A stretch of DNA of 5,346 bases, taken from NCBI GenBank assembly GCA_003229235.1, contig QIIH01000289.1, positions 1 through 5,346 on the forward strand. The letters are read 5' to 3'. The notes under the pieces were generated by a model. That model saw only the letters and a program-made list of their open reading frames with translations, was not told where the DNA came from and made no database searches. The stretch is from Flavobacteriales bacterium (lineage in GTDB: Bacteria; Bacteroidota; Bacteroidia; Flavobacteriales; Flavobacteriaceae). Both the position numbers and the translations under genes were made by a program. Below are positions 1 through 5,346 of the stretch, piece by piece (the first letter of the stretch is position 1; each line of letters opens with the position of its first letter).

Positions 1-731
1 AAAGTGATAACCGCTAATGTTAAGGTAAAGGCAATGTTTCCGCTTAAGTTACTACTAAAAGGGAAAAAAGGAATAAGCCCAATTACGTTGTTAATCCAGA
101 TAAAGAAAAACATGGTTAACAAGAAAGGCATAAAACGTGTATGGTTTTTTTGACCAATATTTGGAATAGCTACCTCGTCTCTAATAAAAACTACGATTGG
201 TTCCATTAATCGACCAATACCGCTTGGCATATTATTGGCAGACTTTTTATATGAGCGAGCAGACGTTATAAAAATTAAAAACAATAATGCTACCGATAAA
301 AACATCGAGAAGACGTTTTTAGTGATCGAGAAATCAAGTGGTCTCACAGCGTTTGTTGCGTGTTCTTCTGCGTCAAAGCTCATGGCGGTAGCGCCTGCGT
401 TTAACTGATAAATTTTTTCGTGTAGGTTCACGAAGTTTAATCCGCTTTTCTCTACTACTACTGTCCCATCAACATCGTGGTGAAATTCACTCGACATAAA
501 GGTGACTAAGCCATTTTCCGTCCATAAAATAATAGGGAGCGGAATAGATACGTCTCCAGCAATGTGAAAAGTATGAGAGTCGCCAATGTGATGAAAGATC
601 AATTCCGAAGCATTGAAAGGTTCATCTTCTGTCTTTTGTGTATCCTTAGATGCAAAAGAGGTTGCCGTTGATAGTACAAAGAACAGCCCTAAAATAAGGC
701 GTTTCGAAAGGTGTAACTTTACTGTTTCCAA
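1..731 (-). CDS. atpB: F0F1 ATP synthase subunit a (3' part missing)
   Basis: Subunit a forms the two proton half-channels of the membrane-bound F0 sector next to the c-ring. The window holds 243 residues from the N terminus; the rest, including the helix with the essential arginine, lies beyond the left edge. Residues 1-27 are a signal peptide (KR at 10-11, hydrophobic core, TSFA/SKD cleavage site). Residues 28-136 are a polar domain with eight histidines (47, 48, 53, 56, 84, 85, 104, 124). Membrane helices lie near 137-158 and 201-222, and a third begins near 231. The stretch NNVIGLIPFFPF (214-225) is the family signature around the second helix. The signal peptide and N-terminal domain make it longer at the front than E. 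coli subunit a, as is usual in Bacteroidota. The start is chosen as TTG at 731: the frame has an upstream in-frame TAG and no ATG before residue 79, which would remove the signal peptide. An ATT two codons earlier is a less likely alternative. Confidence 0.95.
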   Translation of the reverse strand, partial: METVKLHLSKRLILGLFFVLSTATSFASKDTQKTEDEPFNASELIFHHIGDSHTFHIAGDVSIPLPIILWTENGLVTFMSSEFHHDVDGTVVVEKSGLNFVNLHEKIYQLNAGATAMSFDAEEHATNAVRPLDFSITKNVFSMFLSVALLFLIFITSARSYKKSANNMPSGIGRLMEPIVVFIRDEVAIPNIGQKNHTRFMPFLLTMFFFIWINNVIGLIPFFPFSSNLSGNIAFTLTLAVIT

Positions 732-762
732 TTCAATGTTTTTGCGTTCCTTAAATTTGGTG

Positions 763-793
763 CAAATGTACTAACATTATATGAAATCTCAAA
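763..793 (-). promoter_or_regulatory. Bacteroidota-type promoter for atpB
   Basis: On the minus strand there is TTTG (793-790), a 19-base spacer and TACATTTG (770-763). This matches the Bacteroidota primary sigma consensus of TTTG, 19-21 bases and TAnnTTTG. It lies between the stop of the AtpI-like gene and the atpB start, so transcription should begin near 757-760 and give a leader of roughly 25-30 bases. It would let atpB and the genes after it be expressed separately from the genes upstream. An AAGGAA (752-747) lies in that leader, 15 bases before the TTG start and 9 before the ATT. Confidence 0.7.
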
Positions 794-800
794 CCTAATA

Positions 801-1193
801 CTACTTTGTTTCTAGGTTTTGAAAGAATTTATTGAGGGTGAAAACTTCGAAGCCTAGGAAAAAGAGATACGGAATAAAAAAATTAAAGATTTCTAACTTC
901 ATATGAACCACTTTACCCGTAAACACTGGTAATAAAAACACGATGGCCAAAACCATCTTTATCAAGGTGGAACTTAAAAAGATTTGAAATCCATTTTTAC
1001 TTCCTTTCAAGACTTTGTATAAAATAATCCCGTAAACAGCCAATACCATAGCTCCTAGAAACAAATAAATGGTCCATAATGGGAAATACAATGTTAGCTC
1101 TGCAAAAAAGTTGAAGAGAATATAATAATGGACGCCCCATAAGACTCCTGCAAAAAGTACTAGTTTAATTAGAAATGGTAAAAATTGCTTCAT
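801..1193 (-). CDS. AtpI-like four-helix membrane protein in the ATP synthase operon
   Basis: This is a 130-residue, very hydrophobic protein with four predicted membrane helices near residues 7-30, 39-61, 70-92 and 100-122, a short basic loop (KVLKGSKNG, 60-68) between helices 2 and 3, and a C-terminal tail ending NLETK. Its length, helix number and a lysine inside helix 3 (K79, in LIKMVLAIVFLLPVF) resemble AtpI/UncI, whose third helix in E. coli has a comparable charged residue before a run of aliphatics. AtpI assists c-ring assembly and is normally encoded just before atpB, exactly the position here. The start is ATG at 1193, 15 bases after the AtpZ-type gene; the stop is TAG, 69 bases before atpB. 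Flavobacterial homologues are, as far as I recall, usually left as hypothetical or domain-of-unknown-function proteins, so the AtpI role is inferred from topology and position rather than a clear sequence match. Confidence 0.75.
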   Translation of the reverse strand: MKQFLPFLIKLVLFAGVLWGVHYYILFNFFAELTLYFPLWTIYLFLGAMVLAVYGIILYKVLKGSKNGFQIFLSSTLIKMVLAIVFLLPVFTGKVVHMKLEIFNFFIPYLFFLGFEVFTLNKFFQNLETK

Positions 1194-1208
1194 CTTGGTA
1201 AATATGTA

Positions 1209-1451
1209 TTAATCTTTAGACATTTTTTTGGCCTGTCTAACCGCAAAGACCATTGCAATACCAACAGAAAACATGCTTAAACAAACAGTCCCTAAAGAAT
1301 ATTTGTTGGGATAACGCTCATCTATTTTTATCCCACCCCAAGTTCCTAGCACAATGATGGCTATCATCTGAAAGGCTATAGAGCTAAAGCGAGCATAATT
1401 ATTAGTGTTGTTGCTCGGTTTTTGTTTTTTGGGTGCGTTTTGCGCGGTCAA
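1209..1451 (-). CDS. atpZ: AtpZ/AtpI-family small membrane protein of the ATP synthase operon
   Basis: This 80-residue protein has a basic, Asn/Gln/Lys-rich N terminus (1-20), two membrane helices (about 23-42 and 52-71) and a basic tail ending KKMSKD. The glycine-spaced end of helix 1, GTWGGIKID (36-44), followed by a short loop and a second helix, is the signature of the AtpZ (ATPase gene 1) family, encoded at the head of many atp operons. AtpZ is thought to work with AtpI in F0 assembly or in supplying divalent cations; the exact role here is not shown by the sequence. The start is TTG at 1451, the only usual start between the upstream in-frame TAG and Met29, which lies inside helix 1. This choice makes the gene overlap the bactofilin gene by 50 bases in another frame. 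The true start could be a non-standard codon inside the overlap. Confidence 0.85.
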   Translation of the reverse strand: MTAQNAPKKQKPSNNTNNYARFSSIAFQMIAIIVLGTWGGIKIDERYPNKYSLGTVCLSMFSVGIAMVFAVRQAKKMSKD

Positions 1452-1884
1452 ATGGGTGGTTTTGAAGATTCTGTCCTTCTAATGATGTAGCCTTAGCTGT
1501 TTCTAGTGGCTTGATGTAATTTACAGGCTCGTTGTTCATTGTACACGAAGCATTAAAGGTAGCGCCTGGCTCAACTGCAAGTTTTGCCACAGTAACTTCG
1601 CCTTCTATATGAGCAGTAGCCCTAAGGGTTAACGTCCCATTAATATGGAGTTTCCCTATTACGCGACCTTCGATATCTGCATTATCACAAAATAATCTTC
1701 CAATGAGTTCGCCTGTTTGTCCAATAACTACTTTTCCGGGAGTAGTAACGGTTCCTTCTACCTGTCCTTCTACTCGTATTCCGCCTGCGGCGTTAATATC
1801 GCCAACAATTTTTGTGCCCTCGCTAATTTTATTTTGCTGTGCTCTTGATTCTATCAGAGAATTGTTCTTTTTTTCGGAAAACAT
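1402..1884 (-). CDS. Bactofilin (polymer-forming cytoskeletal protein)
   Basis: Bactofilins polymerise without nucleotide into filaments that scaffold envelope, cell-shape or motility functions. This 160-residue protein has a charged N-terminal tail (1-19), then a central region of about 20-115 made of short repeating strands rich in Gly, Val and Ile with turns such as GDI, VEGQVEG, IEGRVIGKLHINGT and HIEGEV. This is the right-handed beta-helix of the bactofilin (DUF583) family. A polar, basic C-terminal tail (about 116-160) ends KTKTEQQH. There is no signal peptide, so it should be cytoplasmic, perhaps membrane-associated. The ATG at 1884 lies 5 bases after the sprE stop, which indicates co-transcription, and the last 50 bases also encode the AtpZ N terminus. 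Family assignment is firm; what it scaffolds (gliding or secretion machinery, or cell shape) is unknown. Confidence 0.93.
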   Translation of the reverse strand: MFSEKKNNSLIESRAQQNKISEGTKIVGDINAAGGIRVEGQVEGTVTTPGKVVIGQTGELIGRLFCDNADIEGRVIGKLHINGTLTLRATAHIEGEVTVAKLAVEPGATFNASCTMNNEPVNYIKPLETAKATSLEGQNLQNHPFDRAKRTQKTKTEQQH

Positions 1885-1889
1885 ACTAT

Positions 1890-4445
1890 TTAATTTTGGG
1901 GATTTTCTTGAAGATACTCGCTGTTGTCAACATAAGTATCCATGTTTTTATGTATTTGAATCACCGTGTAATTGTCAGAAGAGATTCCAAAATAAGGCCT
2001 CTTAAGTTTGTAACGTTTATTCTCTCTAAGCAGCTCCCCGAAACCTAAAGAACCTAAACGACTGCTTAACCCATGTACAACAACAAGTTGCTTTTCTGGA
2101 TTATAGTAATCAATAGAGACCTTCATATGACGGTAGTTTAGATATGAAATTGCCGAGGTGATCGAATCATGAACTATCTGTGCTTCTTCTGTATTTGATA
2201 CACTAAAAGGATACACTAACTTGAATGTGCGAGATACTGTATCAGACAAAAATTCTTTGTTCGCTAAGCGCGGAATTGTAGTCGAATAAATAAATTGTGC
2301 TTGTTTGCCTTCCTCGCTATTTGGGTAGTTAAGTGAGACAAAGTTCAACGCTTTCTTGTACGCCTCATGACCATCACGTCGTCCAATTGCCGTAGCCTTT
2401 AAAAGCTCAAACTTAGGGACAAACTCATTGCCATTATAGGTCGTAATATACTCATCTGCTAGGTCAATTACTTGTTGGTATTTAGCAGCTTCGAACATGC
2501 CATAGAGCTCATTATACTTAAACCCTGGGCTAGACTCGTCTGCAGACAATGCTGCGTTCGGATTATTCAAAATTTCTGCGTAGCGAGAGTCTGGATAATT
2601 ACCGGTAATATCGTTTTTGTATTTGTTGGCGTTAGTAACATCGTTTAGTTGCTCATAAATTCTAACCAAATTGTATTTGGAGGGTAATATCAATCGTTCT
2701 TCTGGGTTCTTTTGTAACAAAGCTTCTAAACGATCTGCAGCCAGATAATACTCTTTAAATTTTTCTTTATAAATAAGCCCTAACTGATAGTACGCAAAAT
2801 TACGATCAATTTTTAACGTATCGATTAGTCCAGCGCGTGTTGGAATCATTTCTATGTATGATTCTGGCTTGTATCGCGGGTCGTCTGCAATAGATAGTCC
2901 TTCAACGACTTCGAATTGCTCGTCTGGCAACGAAGTCGAATTTTTGTCTGAACGCCTCCAATGATCCTCTAATGGACGATCGCCCCAACGTCTTTTAAAC
3001 TCTTGTCTACCAAAGGCTACAGTAGATGTGTTATAAAAATAAAAGGTGCCTGGTTTGCCAGCGTCTTGTTTGGTCTCTGTAAAAAACTCGTTGTCTTTAA
3101 AGCCGTCTTCGCCTTTGGATGCCGATATAGAATCGGCAATTGCCTGTTCTTTTAACCTGTCTGTATACTCCGTGAAAAACTCCATTCGTTGCCCATCACT
3201 CATGGCAACCAAATTTAGAATACTATCATTGTTAATAGCAATATCTTCGTAAAAAATTACATCGTCTAAGTTGTCGCGTTTTTTTGATATTCTTCTGTGT
3301 TCTATTGTATTTGGACGCAGATTGGTTAAAGTACTGTCGTAATATGCTCCAGCATCCTTGTACTCGGCATAATCAAAAAATATGTCACCTAAAGTCACAT
3401 AATTTCTAGCTAGCAAATAATTGTCTTGATTGTTTGCCCGGATAGACCAATTGTAATAATCGATTGCCAAATAGACACTATCGTTATTTTGATGATACTT
3501 GCCAATCTGATAGTAAATTATATCTAAAAAAGGTCTGTTCTCACGATCTTCTTCTAAATCTGTAAGTAATTCTAAGAATGCTACGTGATCCCCCGTTTGG
3601 TGATCAAAGTTTTTAGCCTTTTCTAAATGAGCATTTATCATATATACCCGAGGAGACTTTCTGTTTAAAGCGATTACCTCGTCAAACGCCATGTTAGCAC
3701 TATCCTTATGATTTAAGGCGTTGTACAATTGCCCTTCAATAAATAAAAGGCGCCCCTTGGTTGGCTTATCTTTGGCATAATCGGCGGCCATTTTAATGTA
3801 AGGCAAGGCTCCATCTAAAGAGTCTAAATTAATAAAGGCCTGTCCTATCACTGCGTTAGCCTCTGAAAGGTCTCGATCGTCCAGCTCGTGGTTTTTAATC
3901 ATTCGGTTAAGATCGTCAAGCGCTACTTGCTCGTTGCCTAGCCGGATGTTAGACTTAGCCTTCCAAATCTTGGCTGTGTTAATTTTATCGCCCGTTGGGT
4001 ATTTAGATAGTATATAATTAAAAGCTCCTAAAGCAGGTATAAATCGTTGATCGAAGTAGCGTGCCTTCCCTAGAAGAAGAAAAGCCTCGTCCATTTGCGG
4101 GTTGCGTTCCTTCCCATCAATGTACATGCTATTTTTTTGAATTGCTTTGGCTGCTTTTTCTTCAGCCAATTCGAAATTCGAATTTTTTGATTGTCCTGGG
4201 AGACTCACATCCTCTAAAAGCTCAAGGCGTTCTACCGGAAGAATTTCCCAATAGTTATCTCGATAGCTATCGGCCAATGCTAGTTTGCCTTCGTCGAAAG
4301 CCACTTGCCCATTATAAAGCTTATTATATTCGGCGGCTACAGCGTTTGAACTTCTATTTATAAAGGAATCTTTTTTAGTAGAACATGCAACAAAAAACAA
4401 GCTGCACAAAAGAATTCCTAAAGTAACGTTTAATCCCCTTTTCAA
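1890..4445 (-). CDS. sprE: SprE/PorW-type TPR lipoprotein of the type IX secretion system
   Basis: SprE (PorW in Porphyromonas) is a lipoprotein needed for type IX secretion and, in gliding species, motility; PorW is thought to link the PorK/PorN ring to the Sov translocon. The 851-residue product starts with a lipoprotein signal peptide (KR at 2-3, hydrophobic core, FVAC with the lipidated Cys at 21). N-terminal TPR-like helical repeats run from about 118 to 380, including FLLLGKARYFDQRFIPALGA and NYVTLGDIFFDYAEYKDAGA. A linker rich in charged residues follows, then an aromatic and basic block (467-499, with RRWGDRPLEDHW), further TPR-like repeats (about 548-720) and a C-terminal alpha/beta-looking domain (about 740-835). 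Residues after Cys21 (STKKD) lack the acidic surface-export signal known in flavobacteria, so a periplasm-facing outer-membrane location is inferred. The start is TTG at 4445, which gives a compact signal peptide. It leads a minus-strand operon, 5 bases ahead of bactofilin. Confidence 0.9.
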   Translation of the reverse strand: MKRGLNVTLGILLCSLFFVACSTKKDSFINRSSNAVAAEYNKLYNGQVAFDEGKLALADSYRDNYWEILPVERLELLEDVSLPGQSKNSNFELAEEKAAKAIQKNSMYIDGKERNPQMDEAFLLLGKARYFDQRFIPALGAFNYILSKYPTGDKINTAKIWKAKSNIRLGNEQVALDDLNRMIKNHELDDRDLSEANAVIGQAFINLDSLDGALPYIKMAADYAKDKPTKGRLLFIEGQLYNALNHKDSANMAFDEVIALNRKSPRVYMINAHLEKAKNFDHQTGDHVAFLELLTDLEEDRENRPFLDIIYYQIGKYHQNNDSVYLAIDYYNWSIRANNQDNYLLARNYVTLGDIFFDYAEYKDAGAYYDSTLTNLRPNTIEHRRISKKRDNLDDVIFYEDIAINNDSILNLVAMSDGQRMEFFTEYTDRLKEQAIADSISASKGEDGFKDNEFFTETKQDAGKPGTFYFYNTSTVAFGRQEFKRRWGDRPLEDHWRRSDKNSTSLPDEQFEVVEGLSIADDPRYKPESYIEMIPTRAGLIDTLKIDRNFAYYQLGLIYKEKFKEYYLAADRLEALLQKNPEERLILPSKYNLVRIYEQLNDVTNANKYKNDITGNYPDSRYAEILNNPNAALSADESSPGFKYNELYGMFEAAKYQQVIDLADEYITTYNGNEFVPKFELLKATAIGRRDGHEAYKKALNFVSLNYPNSEEGKQAQFIYSTTIPRLANKEFLSDTVSRTFKLVYPFSVSNTEEAQIVHDSITSAISYLNYRHMKVSIDYYNPEKQLVVVHGLSSRLGSLGFGELLRENKRYKLKRPYFGISSDNYTVIQIHKNMDTYVDNSEYLQENPQN

Positions 4446-4456
4446 AATTGATGCAT
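4442..4456 (-). other. Possible four-codon leader mini-ORF overlapping the sprE start
   Basis: An ATG at 4456 opens a frame reading Met-His-Gln-Phe-stop. Its TGA (4444-4442) overlaps the TTG start of sprE (4445-4443) in a TTGA arrangement like the ATGA overlaps used for translational coupling. It could feed ribosomes to the weak TTG start, or be chance in an AT-rich leader. Confidence 0.25.
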
Positions 4457-4533
4457 TTTATAAAAACTAAACTTAAAATTCTCGCCTTTAGTATGCGATT
4501 TTTTAAGCAGAGAGTAAAAATACGCTTCTTTTT

Positions 4534-4541
4534 CAAAAATA
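4534..4541 (-). promoter_or_regulatory. Candidate -7 element for sprE
   Basis: TATTTTTG on the minus strand (4541-4534) matches the Bacteroidota -7 consensus TAnnTTTG and lies 88 bases before the sprE start. Nothing resembling TTTG is found at the right distance upstream (about 4561-4566), so the -33 element is weak or absent. Transcription would begin near 4527-4530, leaving a leader of about 80-85 bases. Confidence 0.45.
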
Positions 4542-4587
4542 GGCCTTTATCCCTCTAAAAAATACCTAAACAAGGAGGGTAAGGGTG

Positions 4588-4618
4588 TTTTAATTGCGGG
4601 ATATTGGTTGTATTTTTG
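4588..4618 (+). promoter_or_regulatory. Bacteroidota-type promoter for the oxidoreductase gene
   Basis: TATTTTTG at 4611-4618 fits TAnnTTTG. TTTT at 4588-4591, 19 bases upstream, is a one-mismatch -33 element. The -7 box ends only 14 bases before the ATG, so transcription starting near 4622-4625 would give a leader of about 8-11 bases, with no room for a normal ribosome binding site. Confidence 0.6.
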
Positions 4619-4632
4619 CACTAAATTTTTCT

Positions 4633-5346
4633 ATGCAATCATTTCATAGCTTAAAGGTTCAGAATATCATTAAAGAAACCAAAACGGCAGTTTCGGTAAT
4701 ATTCGATCTTCCTGAATCTTTAAAAAATACCTTCAGCTTTAAGGCTGGACAGTATCTCACTATAAAAAAAGTAATTGACGCAGCAGAAGTGCGCAGGTCC
4801 TATTCGTTGTGTAGTACGCCTGCCTCTGGGCAATTAAAAGTATTGGTAAAGGAAGTGCCTAATGGTATTTTTTCTAGTTATATAAACCAACAATTATCCA
4901 TTGGTGATGTTTTGGAGGTTCATCCGCCAGAAGGACGATTTGCTTTTGTGCCAGACCAATCAAAATCAATAAATTATGCTGCTTTCGCAGCTGGGAGTGG
5001 GATTACTCCCATAATTTCTATAATAAAAACCTGTTTACAACAACAAGTCAAGTCTCAATTTTTACTAGTATATGGTAATCGATCTGCCGAAGACACAATA
5101 TTTCTTGAAGAATTAATTGCCTTACAAGGCGAATTCCCTGGGCGATTTATGTTAGAGCTCGTTTTGAGTAGACAAAAGCAGGAAGGATCGCAATTTGGAC
5201 GAATCGATACATCGATTATTAATTTCTTTTTAGCCAACAAATATGCCGAGTTTTCACCAAGTGAGTATTATGTATGTGGCCCAGGTGAAATGATTGATAC
5301 GGTACTCGAAACTCTCACCAATAAAGGTGTTTCTAGCGATACTGTT
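4633..5346 (+). CDS. FAD/NAD(P)H oxidoreductase, PaaE/ferredoxin reductase type (3' part missing)
   Basis: This is a flavin reductase that passes electrons between NAD(P)H, FAD and, usually, a C-terminal 2Fe-2S ferredoxin domain. The 238 residues present cover the FAD-binding barrel (about 5-105) with GQYL (39-42), the flavin-contacting RSYS (55-58), NGIFSSYI (77-84) and HPPEGRF (97-103). The NAD(P)-binding domain follows, with the GSGITP loop (121-126), VYGNR (146-150) and the CGPGEMI motif (215-221). The right edge cuts the gene before the region where the plant-type ferredoxin cysteines would lie in PaaE-like proteins of roughly 350 residues, so that domain cannot be confirmed. It is the only plus-strand gene here and diverges from sprE, with no phenylacetate genes beside it in the window. 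An electron-transfer role other than phenylacetyl-CoA epoxidation is therefore quite possible. The ATG at 4633 precedes the first barrel strand. Confidence 0.9.
   Translation, partial: MQSFHSLKVQNIIKETKTAVSVIFDLPESLKNTFSFKAGQYLTIKKVIDAAEVRRSYSLCSTPASGQLKVLVKEVPNGIFSSYINQQLSIGDVLEVHPPEGRFAFVPDQSKSINYAAFAAGSGITPIISIIKTCLQQQVKSQFLLVYGNRSAEDTIFLEELIALQGEFPGRFMLELVLSRQKQEGSQFGRIDTSIINFFLANKYAEFSPSEYYVCGPGEMIDTVLETLTNKGVSSDTV

Noticed and set aside
1703..2048. Two overlapping plus-strand open frames opposite bactofilin and the end of sprE
   Set aside because: They lie antisense to two well-recognised genes, have no recognisable domain, and differ from each other only by frame; they read as shadows.
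3046..3252. 68-codon plus-strand open frame inside sprE
   Set aside because: Antisense to a conserved part of SprE, composition Ser/Leu-rich as expected from reverse reading, no promoter seen.
4061..4363. 100-codon plus-strand open frame opposite the start of sprE
   Set aside because: Fully antisense to the TPR-encoding part of sprE, with no family resemblance.
4505..4533. AAGC ... GCTT followed by a T run, resembling a terminator
   Set aside because: The stem is about four pairs with a long A-rich loop, and no plus-strand gene ends there.
4551..4579. Inverted repeat CCCTC ... GAGGG in the divergent intergenic region
   Set aside because: Only five paired bases with a 19-base gap and no extension of symmetry; too weak to call an operator or hairpin without comparison to relatives.
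5055..5240. 61-codon minus-strand open frame inside the oxidoreductase gene
   Set aside because: Antisense to the NAD(P)-binding domain, which reads cleanly on the plus strand.
4633..5346. Assignment of the oxidoreductase to phenylacetate degradation (paaE)
   Set aside because: The family fits, but no other paa genes are in the window and the ferredoxin domain is cut off, so the pathway is not supported.

Overview
The window comes from a member of the Bacteroidota, most likely a Flavobacteriaceae-type gliding or T9SS-bearing bacterium. Three things point there: AT-rich DNA with Bacteroidota-type promoters (TAnnTTTG at -7), an F0 subunit a with a signal peptide and a His-rich periplasmic N-terminal domain, and a SprE/PorW-type lipoprotein of the type IX secretion and gliding machinery. 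I cannot assign a genus.

Most of the window (1-4445) is a tightly packed minus-strand run. In order of transcription (right to left) it holds sprE/porW (851-residue TPR lipoprotein), a bactofilin starting 5 bases after it, a small AtpZ-type two-helix protein overlapping the bactofilin by 50 bases, a four-helix AtpI-like membrane protein 15 bases further on, and atpB (F0 subunit a), which has its own well-formed promoter and runs off the left edge. AtpZ, the AtpI-like protein and AtpB form the front end of an ATP synthase F0 operon. SprE and bactofilin belong to envelope, secretion and cytoskeletal functions and appear to be transcribed into it.

A 187-base divergent intergenic region (4446-4632) separates this run from a plus-strand gene cut by the right edge. 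That gene encodes an FAD/NAD(P)H oxidoreductase of the PaaE/ferredoxin reductase type. Both sides of the region carry the same TATTTTTG -7 element. The plus-strand promoter and the atpB promoter also share an extended 18-base block (15 of 18 identical).

The most notable points are the coupling of a T9SS lipoprotein, a bactofilin and F0 assembly genes in one run, the AtpI-like reading of an otherwise anonymous membrane protein, the use of TTG starts by three of the five minus-strand genes, and a four-codon mini-ORF whose stop overlaps the sprE start. I saw no RNA genes, mobile elements, CRISPR arrays or long repeats. No clearly novel system is visible; the gene set looks like core flavobacterial chromosome.
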